In this document: positions 1-6,534 of the stretch, piece by piece | Layout: each line of letters begins with the position of its first letter | Position numbering within the stretch: position 1 is the stretch's first letter | NCBI GenBank assembly: GCA_910588535.1 | Contig: CAJUOO010000085.1 | Span: 1-10,414 of the forward strand | Length of the DNA stretch: 10,414 nucleotides | Direction: 5' to 3' | From: an uncultured Lachnospiraceae bacterium | GTDB taxonomy: Bacteria > Bacillota > Clostridia > Lachnospirales > Lachnospiraceae | Position numbers and translations under genes: made by a program | The notes under the pieces: model-generated | Database searches by the model: none | What the model was told of the DNA's origin: nothing | The model's input: only the letters and a program-made list of their open reading frames with translations

Positions 1-207
1 TTGATAATCAGGAATTATCCTTTATTTAGAGTATATCACTAGTTCTTAAATTAATCAATAATTAAAATTACTTCAGTTTTCTCTGTTATTGTCAAGTAAT
101 CGTTGGAAATTTTTTTCACTCATGATTTAACCAATATCACAAATCTGTTCAAAATACCATTGTTAACAGTTTCTTCTGTTCTCCTCTTATCTTTCCTTCT
201 AAACTAA

Positions 208-938
208 TCATGTGTCCCATGGTCGGAGAGTATAACCTTGGCCATTCTTCTTCGGTGCCTTCGCTGACATCAATATCTCTTCATACAATTCCTTTATCTT
301 TCTCTCCTTAGACATTGGCCGTTTTTGCTTGTCTGTCATCTCATTCAGCTTGTCACTGTATTTCTTCGCTAGTATTTTTGACAGATGATTCCCTCTACGT
401 TTGCTCCAACTGGAATGGCTATTCTTCATCCGTTTGACTATTACACCCTATACATGATTCTCCATTGTCCCCATATTCTGGTAATCCAATCCTTCTGAAT
501 GGTCTGGCAGATCCAAACACTGTGATTGGTAAGGTAGTAGTCCTCTCCAAGGCTGTTTTTATAAGTCTCCAGATAGTCAAAAAGTTCCCCCTATATCGTT
601 TTCTCATGATGGCTCTTTTTTTATTGTTTTATTCTGATGGAATGGATCTTGCTGGAAGACGTATTTTTGTCTTTTGCTTTTTTTATCCATGATGCACTGT
701 TTGTGTTCAAAATCCGTTGGCTTACTTCGCTAAGGTTGTATTTTGCTGTTATGGTCTCTTTCATGGTATGTATAGAATGTTTATGGTGATACCTATCTTT
801 ATTTCGTTCTTGTATCAGCATCTGATCGTAGCGTTCTAGGATATCTTTTGTGGATTGCTGTTCAACCTAGTATACCCATACATAAATTTTTTTTAATTCA
901 TTGAAAGTTATTAAATTTTTAGTTATCATTGGTTTCAT
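208..938 (-). pseudogene. Decayed ISLre2/UPF0236-family transposase (N- and C-terminal parts, internal deletion)
   Basis: Remnant of a transposase of the ISLre2 (UPF0236) insertion-sequence family. Reading leftward from an ATG at 936-938 with an upstream AAGGGG, the N-terminus gives MKPMITKNLITFNELKK, then an in-frame stop, then ILERYDQMLIQERNKDRY, matching the family's 'LE.yD..L...RdK..YrHK' region. After stops near 621 and 590, the same frame reads GELFDYLETYKN. A frameshift leads to LDLPDHSEGLDYQNMGTMENHV, a stop where the family usually has Trp, then VKRMKNSHSSWSKRRGNHLSKILAKK and a C-terminal tail ending at 208. The family is about 450-500 residues, so the 731-base remnant has lost roughly half, including the catalytic middle. 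It cannot make active transposase. Family assignment rests on recalled consensus motifs. No clear terminal inverted repeats were found. Confidence 0.8.
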
Positions 939-1342
939 TATACAGACCCCTTATGTTTTTCTCATTAATTAATCAATAAGACAAATCTGTATAATTGGAA
1001 AGAAATTTCGTCTTCGTCCTTTTTTGCCAATGAAAATTATATTCTAAGGGTTTATTTATGTTGGTATCAAGTGTATGGGCATAAAAGTTTTGTTATGAGG
1101 TGTTAATTTAGAAAAGGTGCATTGTGCAAAGGGGTTATTGCGTGTGCTGCTTTTTGGACTACGTTATATAGGGATCTTTTATAAATTTTAAGAATTCAGG
1201 AAAGAAATATTTAAGAATTGTACAAAATTTTTGAAAGTATATTTTGATATACTATTTGTAATCAAATTTAAATAAATTTAAATCAAGTTTACGAAAATTT
1301 GCATATTATAGCAAATAATTCCAGAAAGGAGTTGGATTATAT
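939..1342. other. AT-rich intergenic region without a recognisable gene
   Basis: No open reading frame with a convincing start and coding character was found here on either strand. The stretch separates the dead transposase from the glycosyltransferase operon and must hold that operon's promoter. The last 150 bases are extremely AT-rich, with repeated AAATTTAAAT blocks at about 1264-1283 and a short palindrome at 1236-1253. The glycosyltransferase ribosome binding site (AAAGGAG, 1325-1331) lies at the right edge. No sigma-A promoter with good spacing could be fixed. Confidence 0.5.
1236..1253. promoter_or_regulatory. 7-4-7 palindrome, possible operator upstream of the glycosyltransferase operon
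   Basis: AGTATAT (1236-1242) and ATATACT (1247-1253) form a perfect inverted repeat around TTTG, about 90 bases before the first start codon of the operon. TATACT inside the right arm could be a -10 box, but no -35 at 16-18 bases is convincing. The site may bind a repressor. In DNA this AT-rich it may also be chance. Confidence 0.25.
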
Positions 1343-2374
1343 ATGAAATATCTTACTATTACAGTTCCATGTTATAATTCTCAGGATTATATGGAGCGGT
1401 GTATACAATCGTTGTTGGAGGGCGGCAATGATGTTGAGATTATTATAGTTGATGATGGTTCGACGGATAGAACACCTGATATTGCGGATTACTATGAAGA
1501 GAAATACCCTGAAATTGTGAGAGTGGTACATAAGGAGAATGGTGGGCATGGTTCTGGCGTGAACAAAGGGCTGGAGCTAGCGACAGGAAAATATTTTAAG
1601 GTGGTTGATTCAGATGACTGGCTGGATAGAGATGTATATCTTACGTTGTTGAAACAGCTTAAAAGGCTTTGCAGACAGAAAGATTCTACCAAGCACCCAG
1701 ATCTTTTGGTATGCAATTATATCTACGATCATTATAATGAAGGAACATGTAAAAAAGTTCATTATAGAAATGTTTTTCCGGCGGGGAAGCTGTGCAACTG
1801 GAATCATATGGGGCACTTTCGCATGTCACAATATTTAATTATGCACGCGCTGATCTTTCGGACAGAGGTGCTCATTCAGTCAGGCATTCGATTGCCAGAA
1901 CACACCTTCTATGTAGATAATCTTTTTGCGAATCAGCCACTTGCGAATGTAAAAACCATTTGTTATCTCGATCTTGATCTTTACCACTATTTCCTTGGAA
2001 GGGAGGATCAGTCTGTCAATGCCAAGGTTCTTATGAAGCGGATTGACCAGCAGATTTTAGTGACAAAGCTGGTGACAAAATGTTTTGATTTAAGACAGAT
2101 AAAAAAAGAATATCCAAAGCTGGAAAAATATCTGTGCAGAAATATTTCTATTATGTTAGCGATCTCATCTATTCATCTACTACTGATGCAGACCAAGGAA
2201 GCGCGCGGTAAGAGGAAGAAGCTTTGGGAGGAAATAAAGGAATATGACCATGCCTTGTATTATAGATTGAAATATAGCACAGTAAGCGGTTTTACATATC
2301 TTCCGGGCAGAGTAGGTGATTGTCTGACACTATTTGGCTATAAGGTTGCAAAAAAATGGCTACTATTTCAGTAG
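1343..2374 (+). CDS. Family 2 glycosyltransferase (GT-A fold)
   Basis: Inverting or processive-type GT2 glycosyltransferase that transfers a sugar from a nucleotide-sugar donor to an acceptor, probably a lipid or envelope glycan at the inner face of the membrane. The 343-residue protein starts with the usual GT2 beta strand TVPCYNS (residues 7-13), followed by VDDGSTD (36-42), the conserved ENGGHGSGVNKGLELA segment (65-80) and the metal-binding DSDDW (89-93, DXD-type). The C-terminal half (about 100-343) is family-variable and has no clear multi-pass membrane region. The start is supported by AAAGGAG at 1325-1331. It is the first gene of a tight three-gene operon, with 21 bases before the next gene. 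A membrane protein of the MprF/UPF0104 type follows as third gene, suggesting a glycolipid or anchored-polymer product. Donor and acceptor cannot be read from sequence. Confidence 0.9.
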   Translation: MKYLTITVPCYNSQDYMERCIQSLLEGGNDVEIIIVDDGSTDRTPDIADYYEEKYPEIVRVVHKENGGHGSGVNKGLELATGKYFKVVDSDDWLDRDVYLTLLKQLKRLCRQKDSTKHPDLLVCNYIYDHYNEGTCKKVHYRNVFPAGKLCNWNHMGHFRMSQYLIMHALIFRTEVLIQSGIRLPEHTFYVDNLFANQPLANVKTICYLDLDLYHYFLGREDQSVNAKVLMKRIDQQILVTKLVTKCFDLRQIKKEYPKLEKYLCRNISIMLAISSIHLLLMQTKEARGKRKKLWEEIKEYDHALYYRLKYSTVSGFTYLPGRVGDCLTLFGYKVAKKWLLFQ

Positions 2375-2395
2375 ATACAGAAAGAGGGATGGGAT

Positions 2396-2956
2396 ATGAG
2401 TAATATTTATATAGCATTTGTGGATACCCCGGGATTTTTTGCAAGCATTATCCGCAGAGTAATTAAACAGAGATATATTCACGTTGTGATTGGGCTTGAT
2501 GAGACAATGGAGGAGGCGTACAGCATAGGCAGAAGAAATCCCGCGATCCCTTTTTTTGCGGGATTTGTTAAGGAAGATAAAGAAAAGATACTGAAAAAAT
2601 TTCCAGATGCAGGCTATAAAGTGTGTCGTGTTTCATGTAGTGAGGAACAAAGAGAATATATTAGAAATGCATTACATGAGATGTATCTACATAGATTCCG
2701 CTACCATTATACTATATTGGGTCTCCCGCTTATCTTGTTTCAAAAACCATTTGAACAGAGATATTATCACACCTGTTCCTCTTTTTTGGCAAGGCTGTTT
2801 GAGGATGCAGGGATATGGCGTTGGAAAAAACATACCTCGATTGTGACACCGAGGGACTTTTATGAAGAGCTAGAGAAAGAAGAGATCTTTGAGGGACCGT
2901 TGTATGAGTTGGTTTATCCAAAGGCGACGGTGTGGAGAAAAGTATATGAACAGTAG
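2396..2956 (+). CDS. Permuted papain-like (YiiX/LRAT/NlpC-P60 superfamily) protein
   Basis: A 186-residue protein with the layout of circularly permuted NlpC/P60-type enzymes, in which the catalytic His lies before the Cys. A likely His is H29 in YIHVVIGLDETMEEAYS (residues 27-43, 'HV.iyld' strand). A likely nucleophile is C127 in YYHTCSSFLARLFEDAGI (123-140), matching the 'CS..v...l..aGi' helix. The 'TPRDFYEEL' near 151 is also typical of these families. Members act as amidases, peptidases, or lipid acyltransferases/phospholipases (LRAT/PLAAT branch). No signal peptide or membrane segment is evident, so it is probably cytoplasmic or membrane-associated. It lies between a glycosyltransferase and a membrane protein gene and overlaps the latter by 11 bases, indicating one transcript. 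The reaction is not known. A role in lipid-linked glycan modification is inference from context. The start follows AAAGAGGG at 2381-2388. Confidence 0.65.
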   Translation: MSNIYIAFVDTPGFFASIIRRVIKQRYIHVVIGLDETMEEAYSIGRRNPAIPFFAGFVKEDKEKILKKFPDAGYKVCRVSCSEEQREYIRNALHEMYLHRFRYHYTILGLPLILFQKPFEQRYYHTCSSFLARLFEDAGIWRWKKHTSIVTPRDFYEELEKEEIFEGPLYELVYPKATVWRKVYEQ

Positions 2957-3992
2957 AAAAAAGATCATTCAATTTATAGTTTTTCTGGCAATTATGTTAT
3001 TAACCTTTTATGCAGTATTTCGGAAGCAGGAGCTGCCTGAGATCTGGGCGGCAGTCACGCAGATGTCATGGGGCTATGTGATGGCAGCTCTGCTGTTGGG
3101 ATTATTTTTTGTGAGCGCCGAGGGTATTATGATGAAGTATTTGTTTGCCTCCATGGGTGAAGAAAGCAATATGCGCCGTTGTCTGCTGTATTCATGGGTC
3201 GGGTTTTTCTACTCTGGGATCACTCCGTCCGCAACTGGCGGACAGCCAATGCAATTATATTATATGAAAAAAGATGGTCATAAGGCTTCGGATGCAACGG
3301 TGATCTTAATGACTATGGCACTGGTCTATAAACTTGTTCTGGTAGTGGCAGGTATTGGTATATTGGCGTTGTGGTATCAGCCTTTAAAAAGCTATATGAA
3401 GGGATATATGTTATTTTATTTTGTAGGAATTTTTTTAAACCTAGGTGTTGTATTAATTATAATAGGAGTGATGCTGTTCCCTGCTATATTAATAAAATGT
3501 GCGAATGTATTTGATGCATTAATGATATGGCTGCATATCTGGAAAGTGAATCCAGACAGGCAGACTAAGGTACAAGGCTTTGTGGAAAGCTATCGCCATG
3601 CAGTGGGATTTATGATAAAACATAGGATTCAGCTAATGGTGATCATTGCTATTACTATCTTACAGAGAACAAGTATGCTTTTGTTGACCTATTTGGTATA
3701 TTGTGGATTTCATCTGCATGGGGAAGGCATGGGGAAGATTATGGTGCTTCAAGCTGCCGTCTATATAACCGTAGATATGTTGCCTATACCGGGAGCACAG
3801 GGAATTACGGAGCTTGTATATAAGACAGTTTTTTCTGGGATATTTACAGAATTTTATTTGGTACCTTCGATGATGGTCAGCAGAGGGATGAATTTTTATA
3901 TTCCACTGCTTATATGTGCTGTGGCGGCTATATGGGCGGCATATGGAACATCTAATCAAAAGGTTATATATAATATGTATAAAGATAAATAG
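2946..3992 (+). CDS. UPF0104 / lysylphosphatidylglycerol-synthase TM-region (flippase-like) membrane protein
   Basis: Polytopic membrane protein of 348 residues related to the N-terminal transmembrane half of MprF and to the YbhN/AglD-type UPF0104 proteins, often annotated as flippase-like. It has about seven or eight hydrophobic segments, beginning at residues 7-24 and 43-58. Two conserved motifs are visible: SGITPSATGGQPMQLYYMKKDG (90-111) and LPIPGAQGITE (279-289), the hallmarks of this family. There is no C-terminal aminoacyltransferase domain, so it is not a full MprF. The start at 2946 is chosen over the in-frame ATG at 2889: it has GGAG at 2934-2937 with 8-base spacing, begins with a normal KK-hydrophobic N-terminus, and leaves only an 11-base overlap with the upstream gene. 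Known MprF TM domains move lipids across the membrane. Here a role moving a product of the upstream glycosyltransferase is inference. A terminator follows at 4068. Confidence 0.8.
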   Translation: MNSRKKIIQFIVFLAIMLLTFYAVFRKQELPEIWAAVTQMSWGYVMAALLLGLFFVSAEGIMMKYLFASMGEESNMRRCLLYSWVGFFYSGITPSATGGQPMQLYYMKKDGHKASDATVILMTMALVYKLVLVVAGIGILALWYQPLKSYMKGYMLFYFVGIFLNLGVVLIIIGVMLFPAILIKCANVFDALMIWLHIWKVNPDRQTKVQGFVESYRHAVGFMIKHRIQLMVIIAITILQRTSMLLLTYLVYCGFHLHGEGMGKIMVLQAAVYITVDMLPIPGAQGITELVYKTVFSGIFTEFYLVPSMMVSRGMNFYIPLLICAVAAIWAAYGTSNQKVIYNMYKDK

Positions 3993-4067
3993 CGGTATTT
4001 ACCTATATTCGAATTGGGTAAGTAAGGCAGACCATTCATATAGGCATATTACCTGAAAGTTTATTAC

Positions 4068-4122
4068 AAAATCATTTTCAAAAAGGGTTCCTTTAGAGAA
4101 CTTCTTTGAAAATGATTTTTTT
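4068..4122 (+). terminator. Rho-independent terminator of the glycosyltransferase operon
   Basis: A long hairpin: AAAATCATTTTCAAA (from 4068) pairs with TTTGAAAATGATTTT (from 4105), and the stem extends inward through a GTTC/GAAC pair (4087-4090 with 4098-4101) with a small internal loop. The right arm ends in a T run reaching 4122. It lies about 75 bases after the membrane-protein stop. The A-rich left arm would also let it act, more weakly, on the opposite strand. Confidence 0.85.
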
Positions 4123-4376
4123 GTGTAGGGATCTGTGCTGTGGAGGTATGCTACTGAGGCAGCACACGAAAATCAGGACTAGTACCGACGTTTTTCACTA
4201 AGCGGGAGCGGGGTGACGGAGGAGCACAGGCAGTTCGCCGGGCGGATCTTTCCTGAAAATGATACAAAAGCCTTCAGCAACAGATAAAGTTTAAAACATA
4301 CAAGAACCTGTAATTATTGCAAATTTTCTTGTATATACAGGAAAAATCATTTTTTGCAGATGGCTGGAATGAGGGA
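4123..4376. other. Noncoding stretch with GC-richer island and interleaved inverted repeats
   Basis: No gene is supported here. At 4134-4166, TGTGCTG and CAGCACA form a 7-base inverted repeat around a 19-base loop. From about 4170 to 4255 the DNA is clearly GC-richer than its surroundings. One frame there reads LVPTFFTKRERGDGGAQAVRRADLS before a stop, but it has no start and may be a relic or chance. At 4299-4341 two inverted repeats interleave: TACAAGAA (4299-4306) with TTCTTGTA (4326-4333), and CCTGTA (4307-4312) with TACAGG (4336-4341). The two could form a pseudoknot or alternative hairpins. Confidence 0.4.
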
Positions 4377-4404
4377 TTGACAGTTGGTAAAAGCCTGATA
4401 AAAT
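4377..4404 (+). promoter_or_regulatory. Sigma-A promoter with extended -10, upstream of the methyltransferase
   Basis: TTGACA (4377-4382) is a perfect -35 box. After 16 bases comes TAAAAT (4399-4404), preceded by TGA, so the -10 is of the extended TGn type. Transcription would start near 4411, leaving a leader of about 125 bases before the methyltransferase start at 4538. No other promoter of comparable quality was seen nearby. Confidence 0.55.
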
Positions 4405-4537
4405 GAAGACAGTAGAGCGTATCATTACTCTTTTTTGGAATTGTGTACCTATAGAAAGCGGACCTATAACGATACATTGCAAGCATTAGGCATATATGAT
4501 AATCAAATATATATCGAAAGTTAAGGAGGCAACAAGT

Positions 4538-5155
4538 ATGTTAGATAAAAACGGATTTGACTTGTGGGCAGATGGATATGACAAAACGGTCGGGGTTTCC
4601 GATGAAGAAAATACATATCCGTTTGCTGGTTACAGGGATGTGCTTGGCAGCATCTTTCAGTGTATTATGGAAAAACAAAACGCGACAGTGCTTGATATAG
4701 GATTTGGAACAGGTACACTCACAACAAAACTATATGAACATGGTTGTTCCATCTATGGACAGGATTTCTCGTCAAGAATGATTGAATTAGCATCCGAGAA
4801 AATGCCATGTTCACATCTTTATCAAGGCGATTTTACGAAAGGATTAGTAGAGCCTCTGCGGAACCAATGTTATGATTTTATTGTGGCTACATATTCATTG
4901 CATCATTTGATTGATAAACAAAAGATCTCCTTTCTTCACACTTTATGTGATTGCCTGAAAGAGAACGGGAAGATTTTGATCGGTGATGTTGCTTTTGAAA
5001 ACCGTGATAAATGGAATCAGTGCAGGCAGGAAGCAGGTGATGAATGGGATGATGAAGAAATCTATTTCGTTGCTGATGAACTGAGAAGTGCATTTCCAAA
5101 CCTTACCTTTAAACAGGTTTCATACTGTGCAGGTATCCTGACATTGACTCATTAA
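4538..5155 (+). CDS. Class I SAM-dependent methyltransferase, YrrT-like
   Basis: A 205-residue Rossmann-fold methyltransferase. The SAM-binding motif I is VLDIGFGTGT (residues 51-60), motif II is GQD (74-76, D76 expected to hold the ribose), and the motif IV region is YDFIVATYSLHHL (112-124). The N-terminus FDLWADGYDKTVGVSDEENTYPF resembles Bacillus YrrT-type small methyltransferases ('F..WA.sYD.tV...d'), whose substrate is not established here. The start at 4538 is preferred over the in-frame ATG at 4496 because AAGGAGG (4523-4529) sits 8 bases upstream and the shorter protein begins as relatives do. It appears to be transcribed alone from the 4377 promoter. About 150 bases without an obvious terminator separate it from the next gene, so read-through is possible. 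The methyl acceptor cannot be named. Confidence 0.85.
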   Translation: MLDKNGFDLWADGYDKTVGVSDEENTYPFAGYRDVLGSIFQCIMEKQNATVLDIGFGTGTLTTKLYEHGCSIYGQDFSSRMIELASEKMPCSHLYQGDFTKGLVEPLRNQCYDFIVATYSLHHLIDKQKISFLHTLCDCLKENGKILIGDVAFENRDKWNQCRQEAGDEWDDEEIYFVADELRSAFPNLTFKQVSYCAGILTLTH

Positions 5156-5304
5156 TTTCTCGTTTGAAGAACAGTCAGATAAGTGTAAATCTGGTAATTA
5201 TATATAAGAATATGTATGTTATATCGAATGTTATGCAGAGGGAACATTTTTCCAAAAGAGGAGTATAAATAAAACGAAATATCAAGAAAAGGAGAGATAG
5301 AGGA

Positions 5305-5727
5305 TTGCAACTGTACAAGTTAGTAGAACGAAACTTAAGCGAGATAGAGGAGAGAACCATAGAGCATTTTAGATATTATTTTGATGATAAGAGATGCTTT
5401 GCTCTGATTGGAGAATATGTGATAGCTGCTTTATCAGATGAGAATTGTAATAATCTGGAAAACCTGAAACAGGAAGCGGTGGAAAACATGGATAGTTTAA
5501 TACATACGCCGCCGGACTTTAGTACATATGTTATGGATGATAAGTATGGGCTGGTGGTGATGAATTATGAGATATATGGAGTGAGTCCAGAGGTGCTGTC
5601 CGATGAAGAGGTTGAGTCTGGCAAGATGACTATTGTCACAGGTCTTGTTGTGAGAGGTATGTGCTTAGAGGCATGTGATGCCGGTGAGATTATTGCGATA
5701 TACAATAAGGAAGATAGTATTTTATAG
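5305..5727 (+). CDS. Hypothetical acidic protein, 140 residues, TTG start
   Basis: I do not recognise this family. The protein is 140 residues, acidic and soluble, with no signal peptide or membrane segment. The N-terminal third (YKLVERNLSEIEERTIEHFRYYFDDKRCF) looks helical, and the rest alternates strands and helices, ending in VTGLVVRGMCLEACDAGEIIAIYN. No catalytic motif is evident. The start is TTG at 5305, chosen because the frame is closed upstream by TAA at 5266, there is no in-frame ATG before residue 66, and AAGGAG (5289-5294) lies 10 bases upstream. It ends 18 bases before the isochorismatase-family gene, so the two are probably co-transcribed. Its size and acidity would fit a small partner or immunity-like protein, but nothing in the neighbourhood supports a specific role. 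Confidence 0.7.
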   Translation: MQLYKLVERNLSEIEERTIEHFRYYFDDKRCFALIGEYVIAALSDENCNNLENLKQEAVENMDSLIHTPPDFSTYVMDDKYGLVVMNYEIYGVSPEVLSDEEVESGKMTIVTGLVVRGMCLEACDAGEIIAIYNKEDSIL

Positions 5728-5745
5728 TTGGAGGAAATGAGATAG

Positions 5746-6447
5746 ATGAAAGAGAATAGAACAAAATCGGCGCTGTTAGTGATTGATATGGAGAATGGAT
5801 TTGTTGATGCAGATTCACCGCACTGTATTGCGTATGCCAAAGCTTCTGTACCTGCCTGTGCAGATGCTGTGTCTACAGCGAGGAAGAAGGGGATTCCGGT
5901 ATTTTTTGTGAAAAGAATATACAGACAGGATGGAAGTGATGTGGAGCTTACAAGATATCGGGCGTGGAAGGAAGGCGGGCGTGCCATGGGTCCGGGAAGT
6001 GTGGGAGGAGCCAGTGCGGAGGCAGCGGAAGGACTAAAACCACAGAGAGGAGATTATACAATTATAAAACCAAGGTGGAGTGCATTTTTTGGAACAGAGC
6101 TGGATCTGATATTGCGGAGGTTAAAAATAGAGACGGTGATTCTCACAGGGACGACAACGCCAAACTGTATTCGCACAACCTGTTATGATGCCAACTCACT
6201 GGATTACAATGTTGTGGTGTTGGAGGATTGTTGCTCTTCCCAGACTAAGGAGATTCAGGAGATGAATATTGCAGATATGGCGCGGATGGGAGCTATTATT
6301 ATAGACCATGTACAGTTTAGAGAATACAGGGAGGATACTGTGGGCAATGAGAAGGAAGTGATTGCGAGAGAAATTCAAGAGACAGAGCTCTTGCCAGAGC
6401 CATTTGGGGAGACAGAAGGCATTGTTGGCTGGCTGGATCGATGGTAG
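5746..6447 (+). CDS. Isochorismatase-family cysteine hydrolase
   Basis: A 233-residue cytosolic hydrolase of the isochorismatase/nicotinamidase superfamily, which cleaves amide or ether bonds in small molecules through a Cys-Lys-Asp triad. D14 is in ALLVIDMENGFVD (residues 9-21), K108 in TIIKPRWSAFFGTELD (105-120), and C141 in LTGTTTPNCIRTTCYDAN (133-150). The triad is complete, and the TTTPNC loop carries the cis-peptide turn expected before the nucleophile. C-terminal to about 190 is a tail typical of longer clostridial members. GGAGG at 5730-5734 supports the start. The nearby ATG at 5736 reads straight into a stop. Substrate is open: it could be an amidohydrolase such as those for ureido, carbamoyl or nicotinamide compounds. 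The upstream unknown protein is probably in the same operon. An 87-base gap leads to the GH28 gene. Confidence 0.88.
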   Translation: MKENRTKSALLVIDMENGFVDADSPHCIAYAKASVPACADAVSTARKKGIPVFFVKRIYRQDGSDVELTRYRAWKEGGRAMGPGSVGGASAEAAEGLKPQRGDYTIIKPRWSAFFGTELDLILRRLKIETVILTGTTTPNCIRTTCYDANSLDYNVVVLEDCCSSQTKEIQEMNIADMARMGAIIIDHVQFREYREDTVGNEKEVIAREIQETELLPEPFGETEGIVGWLDRW

Positions 6448-6534
6448 GAGAGTGCCCTTCTTGGGGCTGGACAATTTGTCGTATTCCAGATATACTTAGA
6501 TTATATTAAGAAGTTTAGGCAGGAGGGGTAGTGT

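Noticed and set aside
465..692. Plus-strand hydrophobic 75-codon frame
   Set aside because: It is antisense to the decayed transposase; the minus strand shows the family motifs, and this frame has no ribosome binding site.
2889..2945. Earlier in-frame ATG for the UPF0104 membrane protein
   Set aside because: It would add 19 charged residues encoded inside the upstream gene. The ATG at 2946 has a better ribosome binding site and a normal hydrophobic N-terminus.
4403..4489. 28-codon plus-strand frame (MKTVERIITLFWNC...)
   Set aside because: Its ATG lies inside the -10 box of the promoter at 4377-4404 and it lacks a ribosome binding site.
4496..4537. Upstream ATG for the YrrT-like methyltransferase
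   Set aside because: It has no ribosome binding site, whereas AAGGAGG sits 8 bases before 4538 and homologues begin near there.
5565..5987. 140-codon minus-strand frame across the unknown protein and hydrolase genes
   Set aside because: It is antisense to two well-supported genes and has no recognisable domain or start signal.
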